A DNA stretch of 64,000 nt from Primulina eburnea (Eukaryota > Streptophyta > Magnoliopsida > Lamiales > Gesneriaceae), in contig NC_133101.1 in the NCBI RefSeq assembly GCF_022965805.1, positions 42,569,642-42,633,641 on the forward strand, given 5' to 3'. Numbering within the stretch: the stretch's first letter is position 1; the number at the start of each line of letters is the position of its first letter. A program made the position numbers and the translations under genes. Under the pieces are notes generated by a model that was not told where the DNA came from, ran no database searches, and saw only the letters and a list, made by a program, of their open reading frames with translations. Below, piece by piece: positions 33,869-46,389 of the stretch.

Positions 33869-34310
33869 GTAACCTAGTAATTTAACATTTTTATATTGCC
33901 TATTCTTGCATGAAATGTTAAATTGGTTACTAGAGTTGTTTGGGGAAGCAAGACTTAACTTAGTGGAACTTAGGTTGCATGTTCTATTTAGATGGATTTA
34001 AGTTATAATTTTTATTAAATTTCCGATTTTAGAGGGTTGATTGTGCCAATTCGAAAACTTAAGGACTAGGATGTGATTTCCGAAAATTTTTAAAGGATTA
34101 AATTGAATTAATTCGAAATTAAGGGCCAATTTGCGATATTCAAAATTGGGGGACTAGAACGCATGAAATTCGAAAATGTAAGGGCTAAAATACAATTTTC
34201 ATGAAATGCTTAAGCTCAACATGTAATCTTCTTATGAATTTGGGAAATTAATGATAGTAAAATCCTTAAGCCTCAACTCGAAAAGATTTAAAAGACATCT
34301 TGCACCGCAG
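33869..34310 (+). other. Probable spliceosomal intron between gag and protease of G
   Basis: 442 bp with GTAACC at the 5' end and CTTGCACCGCAG at the 3' end. It has AT-rich, non-coding content and an in-frame stop at 33883-33885. Removing it joins ACA-G to GG-AGG: Thr-Gly-Arg, then the protease frame with LLDSGATHSF. 442 is not a multiple of three, so the splice is also what puts protease in frame with gag. The unspliced RNA would give Gag alone, the spliced RNA Gag-Pol. Splicing is inferred, not shown. A different reading is a random insertion that happens to have GT-AG ends. Confidence 0.7.
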
Positions 34311-34800
34311 GGAGGATCATCATTCTAGGTGTAGCTACCTATGCATTGCTAGATTCAGGAGCTACACATTCCTTCATATCTGAAACCTTCGTCAAAAGAC
34401 TAAATATTACTCCTCAAGTTATGGATTTGGGTTTCAAAGTTTCGATTCCAACCGGTGATCAGATGCTCACGTCTAAGATTGTCAAGAATCTGGAGCTTCG
34501 TTTATTCAAAGATGTGATTCGAGCAGATCTTATTGTGTTCCCTATGCCCGAATTCGATATTATACGTGGGATGGATTGGTTGTCAGCGAACGGAGCTTCG
34601 ATTGATTTCAGTCAGCGATCAGTGTCAATACGACCGCCTTGTGGTAAACCTTTTGTTTTTGAGGCGGCGAGGAACAAGCAAATGCCGCACATTATCTCTT
34701 GCTTATGTGCGAAGAAGCTTATTAAGCGAGGATGCTCAGCTTATCTAGCATGTGTCACTACTGCACATGAGACTACCAGCCAGCAGCTAGAGGATGTCGA
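34311..34800 (+). pseudogene. pro: Element G aspartic protease
   Basis: Retropepsin-like domain: LLDSGATHSFIS with the Asp codon at 34352-34354, then FPMPEFDIIRGMDWL, the second conserved motif of this family, at about 34540-34580. It is open from the proposed exon boundary through the linker CLCAKKLIKRGCSAYLAC to VREFPSVFPEDVSGIPPDREVEFSIDLMPG at the RT start. No ATG opens this frame, so it depends on fusion to gag. Confidence 0.88.
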
Positions 34801-35780
34801 TATTGTGAGAGAATTCCCTAGCGTCTTTCCCGAAGACGTATCTGGCATTCCGCCTGATCGTGAAGTGGAATTCTCCATTGATCTAATGCCGGGCACAGTT
34901 CCTTTATCAAAAGCACCATATCGTCTAGCACCTGCCAGAAATGAAAGAACTGAAAGATCAGATACAGGACTTGTTAGACAAGGGTTTCATTCGCCCTAGT
35001 TACTCTCCATGGAGCGCACCGGTTTTGTTTGTGAAAAAGAAGGATGGTAGTATGCGCCTTTGCATCGACTATCGAGAGCTCAACAGGGTCACTGTCGAAA
35101 ATAAGTATCCACTGCCAAGAATCGAGGATTTATTTGACCAAATGCAGGGAGCATCGGTTTTCTCCAAGATTGATCTGCGTTCGGGATACCATCAGTTGAA
35201 AGTGAAAGAAGCAGATGTCCATAAGACAGCATTCAGAACTAGATATGGGCACTATGAGTTTATGGTCATGCCATTCGGGTTGACCAATGCGCCAGCAATC
35301 TTCATGGATCTCATGAATCGCGTATTCTAGCCGTATTTGGATCAGTTTATTATTGTCTTCATCGACGATATATTGATCTATTCCAAGAGCAGAGAGGAGC
35401 ATAGTCACCATCTGAGAACAGCACTGCAAGTACTGTTAGACAGGAAGCTTTTTGCAAAATTCAGTAAGTGCGAGTTTTGGCTCGACAGAGTAGCGTTTTT
35501 AGGCCACATCATTTCCAGCAGTGGAGTGGAAGTTGATCCAAGTAAGGTGGAGGCAGTGAAAGAATGGCCAGTGCCGAAGAGTGTCACCGAGATTAGCAGT
35601 TTCTTGGGACTAGCTGGCTATTACCGCAAGTTTATTCAGGGGTTCTCATCTATAGCGGTACCCATGACCGCCTTGACAAAGAAGAATGCAAAGTTTGTAT
35701 GGGGACCCGAGTGTCAAGACAGTTTTGACAAGTTGAAGCAAGCCTTGATATCCGCGCAAGTGTTATCTATGCCATCGGGG
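34801..35780 (+). pseudogene. RT: Element G reverse transcriptase (frameshift and TAG)
   Basis: RT motifs in order: [20 protein letters not shown], an inserted base near 34930 that shifts the frame, then [68 protein letters not shown] at 35328-35330 stands where relatives have a Gln codon. The catalytic [10 protein letters not shown] box (35358-35387) and [20 protein letters not shown] follow in the same frame. The palm aspartates are intact. Confidence 0.92.
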
Positions 35781-36150
35781 CAAAGGGAGTATGTTCTTTA
35801 CACCGACGCTTCTTAGCTTGGTTTGGGTGCAGTTCTGATGCAAAACGACCGAGTTATTGCCTATGCATCGCGACAGTTGAAGATTCATGAAAAGAACTAC
35901 CCTACGCATGATCTTGAGCTTGCAGCAGTAGTCTTCGCACTGAAAATTTGGAGACACTACCTTTATGGGGAGAAGTGCAAGATATTCACTGATCATAAGA
36001 GTTTGAAGTACTTCTTCACCCAAAAGGAGTTGAACATGAGACAGCGCAGATGGCTCGAGTTAGTGAAGGATTATGATTGTGAGATTAGCTACTATCCGGG
36101 AAAAGCTAATGTTGTGGCAGATGCATTGAGTAGAAAAGCGGCAGTTATTA
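35781..36150 (+). pseudogene. RH: Element G RNase H (one TAG)
   Basis: LYTDAS carries the first acidic residue. A TAG at 35814-35816 follows directly, then the frame continues unchanged: [71 protein letters not shown]. Apart from the TAG the domain is complete. Confidence 0.92.
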
Positions 36151-37690
36151 CTCATTTATCTCTTCAGAGACCGTTGCAGTCCGAGATACAGCGGTTTGAG
36201 CTCACAGTTTATGCTAGGGGCGGGGCCCCTAATCTTGCCACACTCTCAGTACAGTCGACTTTGAGGGATAGAATCCGAGAGAGTCAGTCCACTGATGAAC
36301 AGTTGCAAAAGTGGAGAGCTAGAGATAAGGCCAAGGGCCGGAACTTGTATTCAGTAGTGGATGGTTTAGTTCGTTATCGAGATCGTTTATGGGTTCCTAG
36401 CGACAATTCTTTGCGAGAGCTAATTATGAAGGAAGCCCATGACTCGCCATACTCCATTCATCCGGGAACTACGAAAATGTTCAAGGACTTGCAGTTGTTA
36501 TATTGGTGGCCAGGGATGAAGAGGGACATCTTGAGGTTTGTATCCGAGTGTTTGACTTGTCAGCAAGTCAAGGCAGAGCATCAGCGACCGGCAGGGAAAT
36601 TGAAACCACTCCCTATTCCCGAGTGGAAATAGGAAAACATCACTATGGACTTTGTAGTGGGACTGCCGAAGACTGTTAAGGGTTTGAATGCCATTTGGGT
36701 GATAGTTGATCGTCTTACGAAATCAGCTCATTTTCTGCCTATTAAGACGACATTCACCATGGTTCAGTTTACAGAGTTGTATATTCGGGAGGTAGTTCGC
36801 CTGCATGGGATTCCAGTTTCTATTGTTTCTGACAGGGATCCGAGATTCACGTCCTCTTTCTGGAAAAGTCTGCATGCAGCGATGGGGACCAAGCTACTGT
36901 TCAGTACAGCGTTCCACCCTCAAACCGATGGTCAGTCGGAGAGAGTTATTCAGACTTTGGAGGACCTTCTGCGAGCTTGTGTTATCGATTTCCAAGACAG
37001 TTGGGAACCGAGGTTACCTCTAGTGGAGTTCGCCTACAATAACAGCTTCCAATCATCAATTGGGATGGCTCTTTTGAGGCACTCTATGGAAGGAGATGTA
37101 GATCTCCTATTCATTGGGACGAGGTTGGAGAAAGAAGGGTTCTTGGTCCGGATATTATTGAAGAGACAGCGGAGTTGGTAGTCAAAATTCGTGAGAGAAT
37201 GAAGACTGCACAAAGCCGACAGAAGAGTTATGCAGACAAAAGGCGAAGGGACTTAGAGTTTGCAGTGGGCGACCACGTATTCGTGAAAATAGCACCTATG
37301 AAGGGTGTTATGCGCTTTGGCAGGAAAGGCAAGCTTAGTCCAAGGTTTATAGGTCCGTTTGAGATATTGGAGAGGATTGGGACACTAGCCTATAGAGTGG
37401 CGTTGCCACCAGCACTTTCAGGAGTTCACAACGTGTTCCATGTTTCTATGCTTCGAAAGTACATGTCTAACCCATCACATGTACTTAATTATGAGCCTCT
37501 TCAATTAACTCCTCATATGACATACGAGGAAAGACCTGTCCAGATCTTAGCGCGGCAAGAGAGAAGACTGCGTAATAAAGTCATTCCAATGGTCAAGGTC
37601 AAGTGGCTGAATCACTCGGAAGAGGAAGCTACTTGGGAAACCGAGAGAGACTTGTTGAGTCGCTACCCGGAATTGTTCGGTAAGTCCTAA
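36151..37690 (+). pseudogene. INT: Element G integrase with chromodomain-like tail (TAG and frameshift)
   Basis: HHCC module: [12 protein letters not shown] and CLTCQQVK (about 36430-36575). A TAG at 36630-36632 replaces the Trp after PEWK; the frame then continues with MDFVVGLPK. The DD35E core is intact: Asp in VDRLTKS, Asp in VSDRDPRF, Glu in GQSERVIQ with 35 residues between the last two. A frameshift near 37065 (after QSSIGMA) is followed by a frame from 37175 to 37690 with GKLSPRFIGPFEIL, HNVFHVSMLRKY and a V(K)VKWLN...EATWE tail. The tail is close to that of F, so F and G are related subfamilies. Confidence 0.92.
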
Positions 37691-37726
37691 TTTCGAGGAC
37701 GAAATTTTATTTAAGGGGGGAGGAAT
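37691..37726 (+). other. Hairpin and polypurine tract of G
   Basis: TTTCGAGGACGAAA (37691-37704; arms TTTCG/CGAAA) precedes AAGGGGGGAGGAA (37713-37725), directly before the 3' LTR. Same arrangement as in A, with different hairpin flanks. Confidence 0.88.
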
Positions 37727-40561
37727 TGTAAGGTCCAAAATTAAGTCGACGTAATCCAACTGCATGCAAATCTAGAAATTTTGAAAATTGAGTAATTTAT
37801 TCTAATTGCTATTAAATTATGTGACATACATGCTTAATATGATTTTATTGTCATTTTGCATGAAAATACATTTTTTAAAGGTTATTCAAGTGACGACCGA
37901 GGAATGGAGACCGGGGGCTGTAAATGTGAAAAATGTTTTAATTAAATAATTAATTTAATTATTTAATTTAGGGGAGTTGTTTTCTCATTCTTTTGAAACC
38001 AAGAATTTTTAAGGTGATTTTTATACGCCGGGACTAACTTTTTTATCGGTGTTGGAATTGTTAACAAAAATTCGATCTTTTAGCAGTCCGGCTATTTAAT
38101 TCACTAATTAATTTTTTTTATGAAAACTTTTTTTAGCCTAGCTTGCACTAGTGGGCTTAATTAAATTAATTAGGCCTTAAGTCTAATTATTGAGATTGGT
38201 TAGCATATAAACTAGATTAAACCTAAACCTAGCGCTCACTCTCACGCCGCACAGATTTTACTCAAAAATAAAAGAAAGCATTCTCCTCGGCTGCTTCTTC
38301 TCTCGGCCGTGAGGAGTAGGCTTTGTGCTTCACGGTTTTGAGTGCGTATCGCCTCGGTTCCTCTCCGTTCTTCGTCATCGTCGGTATATCGTGCGTTTAT
38401 TATGCAAAGGCACGCCAATATCTTCCTTTTTCTCATCCATTGCATCATATATAGATTAAAGAAAAGCATGTGCAAAGATTATGAAGTTTTATTACGGTTT
38501 TTACGTATTCGTGTTGCGATCTAACGTGTTCATGTATCGATTCATGTCTTGCTTGTTTTTGGGGACTGCCATGATTTTACATGATGTCTAGGTAGCGTTT
38601 TTCTGGGCAAACCACAGCCACACGTACACACCACAACCAGCAGAAAACATAAGATCAAGGGAACCATCGGCTGTGGGTGTTGTCAAGGGGGTTTGGGTTT
38701 CGGGTTCCATGATAGGGAGACAGGCTTGGCCTGGGCTGGGGCTAGGGCTCGGCCAGGGGCTGTTCATGGTCTAGGGAGAGTCCTAGCCATGCTAGGACTC
38801 GATCTGGATGGAGCAGGGAGGAGTCCTTGCAAGCAAGGACTCCATCCGAGAAGCTGCACCAAGAGGTGCAGGCTTCGCACGTTCGGTCTAGGGCAGGGGC
38901 TCGTTCCAGGCTTGCTGGGCAGGGTCAAGGCGAGTCCTCAGGGTCCTAGGTAAGGGTTAGGCACGTGGGTTGTGGCCAGGGTGGTCGGCTAGGGACCTGT
39001 AGGCAGAAACGAAGGGTGCACACACAGCACAACTCTCGGCCAGCACATGCACTCCCAAGGTAGTTTCGTTTTTCGGTTTTGGGGAAATACCTTGACAAAC
39101 TTAGAGTCCAGTAGGGTACTTTGTCATGTTGGGCAAGTTTTGGTTCGATATGGTTTGGGGGTAACTCGATAAAATTAGGAGATGGCTCGGGGTCGAAGTT
39201 CGAGTGTCAAATTGAGTTTTAAAAGTAAAGAAAATTGGAAAATGGCTCACGAGGGTTGGGTCGTGGTCCATAAAAGCTAAAATAATATAAAAAGACTAAA
39301 TTTAGAATTTAGGAATTTTATATTAAAGTTTGGTATTTTTCGGGATTAAAACACCGTTAAAATAACTATTAAAAGATAAATCGAAAGTTTAAGTTTTAAG
39401 CCAAATAAAATTACGAGAATTCTTATAAGCTTAAATTTTTATTTGGGACATGTTAGAGTCACGAAATCAAGAAAAAAAGTCGATTTTGTAAAAAGTCGAG
39501 TCCAGGGGTAAAACGGTCTTTTTACACCAAAATTTAGTAGAGGTCATGGCAGTGCCCTAAATGCAGTTTTTATGATATTATGTGCATTTTTAAATGCTTA
39601 TGAATCGTTCATGATTTATTTATGATTTATTTAAATGTCCATGAAATTTTATAATTAAAATTGACATTTAAAATACATGGTGCATGCTTGGTTTCAAAGG
39701 AAAATATATTCATGCATAATTTTATAAGGTGATGAAAACATGAAAATATTGATGAAAGTGAAGTAATTGTGACTATGAGGAATTCAGGATTTGAGGTTAT
39801 GATCAAGATTAGGCCAAGGCTCAGTTGACGATCTTGTGTCGCTGATGTCCCCGCCGCCCAGTACTGTGGTTTCAAGTAGATGGTACCATCGTCATGTCAT
39901 GTCATGTCACGTCAGGAAAGTCACAATTAGCGATCTGAATTCAATCAAGAAAATATAATATTACGATCATGAAAGGAATCACGTCATGTTATCACGTCAT
40001 GTTATTATATCATGTTATCATGTCACGTTATGATCAAGGAAAAGGTAAAGGTTCAGGTCACGTCATGCATATCACGAAAATGTTATTTTAAGTACAAGTA
40101 ATTTCACTGCTGCATGTGATTTTATACCTGTTACTCGTTACAAAGATTTGGTGTGTTGAGTCTTTAGACTCACTAGGTGTGATGGATGCAGGTGAGGTTG
40201 AGGGAGGACTTGACGTATGAGATGACTGGACATAAGGTGCACACAACCCGAGGACCAGCGCTTCTACTATTTCCGCACTCATGATTATGATTACGTTTTC
40301 ACGTTAAAAGATTTGTTAAAACCATTTATTTATGCTTTAGAGTGGTTTTGGAGAGGAAAATACGTTTCACGATTATTGATTTTTAGGTTTGGTAACTCAT
40401 GCGATTATTTTATTTTATGGCGATTGCAATTGATTTTTAATACTAGCTAGCGAATGTTCTAGATCATGGACAAAAATATTTTATTAAAATATTTTTACGA
40501 GGACCGAAATTTAAAAAAAAAAATTTAGTACATTTTAAACACAAGAACATGGGACGTTTCA
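37727..40561 (+). repeat. Element G 3' LTR
   Basis: 2835 bp, nearly identical to 29614-32451, with the triple hairpin at 38778-38800, 38820-38843 and 38854-38871. Followed by target duplication aatgg. Confidence 0.95.
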
Positions 40562-40566
40562 AATGG

Positions 40567-42537
40567 CATCTAAATAATATACATATCTGTATAAAAGTAC
40601 AATAATGTACAAGAGTCTTTCAACTAATCTAAGGTTCAACTACTAAAGTTCAAGTAATAAAACCAAGTCTACAATAAGTCCGGAATCACCACGCTAAACT
40701 CGTCATCTCTCATCATCTTCTCGACCCTGATCCTGCCCCACCTGTTGTCATGCACACATACAAAACAAGACAACAGCCGGATACTACGGTGAGAATAAAT
40801 CCCAGTATAACTCATGGTAAGCATGTATATAAACAGTCTAAATTATGAAACATGCTATCATGAATAAAATTAAAACAATAAATTTCATAATCTATGAAAT
40901 TAAATCAAAATAAGCATGCAACTCAAATCTGATAAACATGCAATTCAAATCAAAGCCTAAAACATGCTATCATGACTGAAAGCAATAAAAATGGGTTCCA
41001 TAGTCTATGAAACCACATCCATAAACACATGCAGTTCTAGTCAAATCATGTCTAGACTCGACTCAACTATAACTCTAGGGATCTCGGTGTGAATAAGACG
41101 TCAATGGCTGTCACCTACCCTCCCACTCGGGGTGACTGTACGTCTTATTCCTAGACTTCGGTCATAGCTGTATCGAATAATCTACAATAGGACAATGTCT
41201 GCTCCTATGTAACGATACACCGAACGTCTAGAAGTCTGACTGTTTCTGTCAAACTTTCCTATCTCAAATGCAATGAATAACAATCTGTAAACAAAGCATA
41301 ATCATATCATAAAATAAACAACAATAGTTCTAGTATGTGATTTTTATTGGGAAACTCAAATGGGATCTATTTGAGTTGTGTCTTCCCGAATATCACATGC
41401 ATTATACCTTTATCGTCCCGGTCTGACGAAGTCGATGACCTGTATTCAACTCTGTCCATATCGAATCTGAAATGACAATATCGAATACAATGTATCAGTG
41501 AATAACTCAATGCACAATCTGTTCTGATCAATACTCAACTCACTACATAATCTGATCAATATCTGAACAAGGCACAATTCAATTCATATCATCGACATCA
41601 CAATATAATTGAAATCATATCTGAGTCTGATCAATCTAAATCACTGCTGAATTTGATCAATATCAATCTACTGATGTTTCGACGGCATAACTATACAATC
41701 TGAGTAACCCCGTCCATCTGAACATCACAACTATAATACTGAAACTCATAATCTCAATATCGGTATATTCAAAATCAGTAATACACAATTCTGATATCAA
41801 AATCTCGATCAATATCTTTCAAAAATCATAACAATTACATAAACAGTCTGTTCTTTAATGTGACTTCAATTCTATAATGTCTAGGGTAGCAGAAACGCCA
41901 TATATGAATCATATTCAATTCTAACGATATCATAAATTTAAATCATATCTAAATGTAACAAAACTTACGTCCAGTTGTAGCCTGTATTGATAGGAATACA
42001 GTACCGAAGTCGGATTCAAAATCAGATCAGCGGATCTTTCATAATCCTAAATCTACGATCAAGGGATTGAAAATTCCTCAAAGCTTTCCCTCGTTCCTTA
42101 TTTCTGATTCTAATGGAAATTGCTCGTGTATACATGTATATATATACATCTCGTGCATGCAAGGCAAGTGGCGTCGTGTATACTCTGCACGTTGCGCGCA
42201 TATGCGCCAACAATGTCACGCATATGTGCCGGTAGCTCACACCAGCATTTTGCCAATTCGCGCATATGCGCCATTTAAGTCGCGCATATGCACCGATCAT
42301 TCTGCCCAATCCGTGCACGTGCGCCATTTACGTCGCGCATATGCGCCGATCATTCTGGACATCCCGCGCATGTGCGCCGTTCAGTTCGCGCATATGCGCC
42401 ATGTGCTCTGCCTCCTTCGCGCATGTGCGCCAATACCCGTTGCGCAAATGCGCGAGGCTTCTCCTTGCACCACAATAGATTATAATCATCATCGCCAAAT
42501 CTTTTCAGATTAATCGGATAATTTCTCGGGCCTTACA
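40567..42537 (-). repeat. Element D shared LTR, main piece
   Basis: Continues 29499-29613 after G. Compared with 46390-48542 it lacks about 68 bp near its end (the text of 48411-48478). Palindromic cluster at 42194-42453 with an AT run TGTATATATATACA just beyond (42135-42148). Ends CTTACA on the plus strand, next to the PPT. Confidence 0.92.
42194..42453 (-). promoter_or_regulatory. CGCGCATATGCGCC palindrome cluster (D left LTR)
   Basis: About nine GCGCATATGCGC-type motifs with spacers. The sister LTR has the same at 48131-48394. Position relative to the TATA-like run is as in B. Confidence 0.7.
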
Positions 42538-45179
42538 TTTCTCCCCCTTTTAGATCTGAGTTCGTCCTCGAACTCGCAAATAATCAACTCAGATATATCA
42601 AAAGAAATGTATACAGAGTTTAAATCAGAACTCATCTCAATAAATCTATTCTGAAATCTCCATCTTATATCAGATTCTATCTTTCAGAATAGCTCTGACA
42701 AAGTAAATCTCGCAATATTGGTTATACAACATCCGTATATACCCAACCATAGCTCATAGCAAATCACCACCATCAGCTGTTATCAAGTCTGTTTATCCCA
42801 TTCAAGAATATATATTTAATCTTTGGCTTCGAATACCAACAGTCATTATCCGATGTTGGCATAACAAGTCTGTCTATTCTGAGCTAACTTCATTCTTTTC
42901 TGAATTAACTACATTTTCTTTGTCATATCTCTGATCGTATCAGATCTTATCTCAGGTATCTCTGAGATATTATTTTTATACCAAAGAAATCTGTAGTATT
43001 CACTATACAATATGTCATCTGTACCCATCTCACTATCCATCTGATAATCTGAATACAATAACCCAGCGACCCTAGGTTTTATCAGTCAGTGCTAGCATCT
43101 AGCACTGCAACTCTTAGAATATCTTCCAATATCTGGTTAGTACCCACCGACTATCTGTCAGTCGGTGGATCATATATGAGACAACTTATGGTATATTCTG
43201 CCACAAGTACACAATCAAGTAAAATCACAATCTGATATAATCTACTTAAACATTCTGTTCAATCTGACCATTTCTATGACATCGATCTTTGTCATCTGGT
43301 CCTGTTTGTACGACATCTTGTACAAACCGATAGATATAGATTGAACAATCTATCAATCACAACCATATCATATTTCAATCTGGAGAAAATGGCGGTAATT
43401 TCATTACGAAAGCCATATAAATGTACTCCCATTTCTATTCAGAAACATACACATCGGTAATAATCTTCTGATTTCTGTCTTCATTTGTCTTTTCTGTTAG
43501 CGATTCAGACATATCAGTACAATTTCTGCCAACATTTCAGTACAATTTCTGTCGTAACTGATCTCATCTGTCTATATAATAACTATCTGTTCGAATAGCA
43601 TACATTCTCAGTCACAAACATAACAACTGAAATTACTACAGCGCATTTCTGACACTATTTGTGATTTCAGATCCGAATTACTGATAGAAATAAATCAGTT
43701 AATAACATAAATTAAAGAAAATATACCTACCTGGTATTCGGCTCTGACTATCGATATCAATTCTGTTATCAATACTGAAAAATTCTGATATCACAAGCTA
43801 GTCAATTTCATATAACACAAAATCATATATCTGTTACTCTGATCGATGCTCCATTCTGATTATCAATCAAGCCCTGAACATTCTGATCGCATTTCTGAAT
43901 AGCTGTACCTCTTGAAAATAACTCTGATACAATTGAACTGTATATATTCTCAACGGTTCACAACAATCTGTATCATATACGGATTCAAAACAACAGTAAT
44001 ATCAAATCAGATACAAAATATCAGTAACCTATACAGATCTAGTGAGTTCAATGAACTCATAATACAAGGATTTCTGATAAATATCTTCATGTCATTCTGA
44101 TCAACTGGTATATCTCATCTGCAAATAAAATATGCTCCCCAAAACAATATAAGATATCTCAAATACTGATTCAGAACAATAACAATACTCAGCAGGTATA
44201 AAGCAACAGTCGAATAAAATAATCTGTAAAATCCGACAACATACATTTCTGACATTTTTGACATTTCTGAACTTCCTGGTCTTTCTGATATCGATATCTT
44301 ATCAGTCACTGATCGCAATCTCAACTATATCAGAATCAATCTGTATACTAACTTCAGATAACGCATATTCTGAATACAATCTATTCCAAGCAAGATTCTT
44401 ATCTAAATAATTTCTGTATACAATCATCACAGTTCTCAGAATATTCAATATCGTTCTGTACTAAATTCTAAAATAACAATCAGTATCTGATCTGAATTCA
44501 ATTCTGAAATTTATCTTTCTGATATAAAGCAAATCTAAAATCTTATCTAGCAATATCAGTCAACTCATAAATCATTGGCAAATCTGTCAATGCTAGGCTC
44601 GATTTCAGTGGGTCTACTGAATACATAAGGATACTATCTGTTCCTTTCTGTATGAATCGAGTCAGAGCAATATTAATATAAAAGGAATTCTGAATCTAGA
44701 ATCCTTACCAGGAATTCTTCGTTTATCAGCCAGATCTGGTCTGAATCTTACCATTTCTGGAATAATTCTACAATATTTCTGTACTTGCTTATCATCTCAA
44801 TATCAATAATGCAATCAAATCAGATCAACTAACACAAGTACAGCACAATCTAACTCAATCTCATTCTATCCTACTGTAGTATATATATCGCAGAAATCTC
44901 TGATATCAACATTTTCCTCAACAATCAAAGAAATCAGTACTACAGTATAAACAAACCCAACAGGTACAGCATATCTCCATGCCACTCAGTCACAGATAAT
45001 TATACAGAATGCATTAGTACATATCAATACGTATGCAGTATAATCATAAAAGAATAGTACCTGTAATGTATTCTGGGTCTGTTTCTCGATTCTGTTCCCT
45101 AAAATCTTCGGGAACCTTTCTGGGGACAGACTCTAGCAAAGTGCCCCGGCTATTTACAAATATTGTATCTACCAAGCAC
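42538..45179 (-). pseudogene. Decayed pol region of element D
   Basis: No usable ORF. Collinear with the B and E remnants; minus-strand text near 44580-44650 matches the protease-RT linker, and text near 43380-43450 matches the integrase core start. PPT at 42538-42553 and hairpin at 42558-42575 are kept. Confidence 0.7.
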
Positions 45180-45923
45180 TCATTGGCATTTCTCTGTGGA
45201 ATGCCTCCCTCCCCAATTTCTGCAATATACTCCTTTATAGCTCGGGCTGGAACCACTGGAACTAAAGGAACCACATCCAAATTTCTTGAACGGTTTCTTT
45301 TGAGCTTTCAGTGGTTCTTTCTTTTTATCACTGCTGCTGCCAATCTCGACTATTGAAGGCAGTTGCTGTGGATTCGGAGCTGGAAGATCATAAGATGCTT
45401 CTTGTGGTCCTGTCAGAACTGTTTCTGCTCTTTTGGCCCTATTCAAGGTATCAGCAAAACTACTTGATTGCTTCACATTTACCAAGGTACGTATTTCTGG
45501 GCTCAATCCTTGAATGAACTGACTAGAAATAGCATCATCATTTCTAGCCACAAGAGGGGCAAAACGTAACAAGGTGAAAAACTGTGCCAAGTACTCATCA
45601 ATACTCATCTGATTCTGTCTTAGGTTTGTAAATTCTGCACTTCTGTCCTGTCTATATGATGTAGGGAAGAATCTTTGATAAAATTCAAATCTAAAGGTCT
45701 TCCACAGAATCATTAAACTACGTCGTTCTAAGTTTTCCTTAGTTACCATCCACCAACTCTTTGCAATATCCTGTAGCTGATTCCCAATCAGTGTAATCTT
45801 GCACTCATCTGTAAAGCCAAGGAATTCAAATAACATTTCTATATCTTCAAGCCAATTCTCACAATCTGCTGGCGTCTCGATACCCTTTAAAATCGGTGGT
45901 TTGTACGACTGAAACTTCTTCAT
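45180..45923 (-). pseudogene. gag: Element D gag, almost complete
   Basis: A 247-residue frame: MKKFQSYKPPILKGIE, the WLEDIEMLFEFLGFTDE capsid-like start, AKSWWMVTKEN, FYQRFFPTSYRQDRSAEF, LRQNQMSIDEYLAQF, then a Lys/Ser-rich linker and the first zinc knuckle. There Cys is replaced (CRNWGGRHSTEKC), and a stop follows at the next residues, so the second knuckle is lost from the frame though still readable to about 45060. The ancestral start is ATA. The sequence is distinct from the B/E gag, so D is its own subfamily. Nucleic-acid binding is likely impaired in this copy. Confidence 0.87.
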
Positions 45924-46372
45924 CTGTGTTTCTATCGGATTTTCTTATCCATCTATCTGAGTTTCTGGTATATCTGTCTGATCATACGAAGTACTACCCC
46001 TTTCTGGAATTTTCCGAGGCGGTATATCTGAATATCAAACAAATCAATACACAATCTATATAATCTGTCTCAGCCCTCCTCTGATCATATACCTCTGATT
46101 CAGACTCGGTTCTGATTCAGTCGTGGTAATTACATGCTGTAGTCAACTCAGATAACAAACAACATGTAATAGGAAAAAGCAATAAATCATGCTAGCACAC
46201 ACAATGTAAGTCAACATTGAAATAATTCTCATGCTAGCAATCACATGCAAGAAAAGAAAATTCAATCTACCCCGCTCATTCTCTTTTATCTCAGTCTAAA
46301 GAATCTATCAACTCTGACTATCTCAATCTAAAGGATCTATCGCTCTGATGATCTCAACCTAAAGGATCTATC

Positions 46373-46384
46373 GCTCTGATACCA
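46373..46384 (-). other. Primer-binding site of D
   Basis: TGGTATCAGAGC on the minus strand, five bases from the LTR edge at 46390; the duplicate unit has it at 29482-29493. Confidence 0.93.
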
Positions 46385-46389
46385 CATAT

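Larger units (their letters stand above)
29614..40561 (+). mobile_element. Element G: complete Ty3/gypsy chromovirus-type LTR retrotransposon
   Basis: 10,948 bp; LTRs 29614-32451 and 37727-40561, TGTAAGGTCC...GGGACG(C/T)TTCA, flanked by aatgg on both sides (29609-29613 / 40562-40566). Internal order: PBS, gag, intron-like insert, protease, RT, RNase H, integrase, chromodomain-like tail, PPT. The LTRs differ at few positions by eye, so the insertion is recent; it is also the innermost layer of the nest. Coding damage: three in-frame TAG codons and about three frameshifts. Confidence 0.96.
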
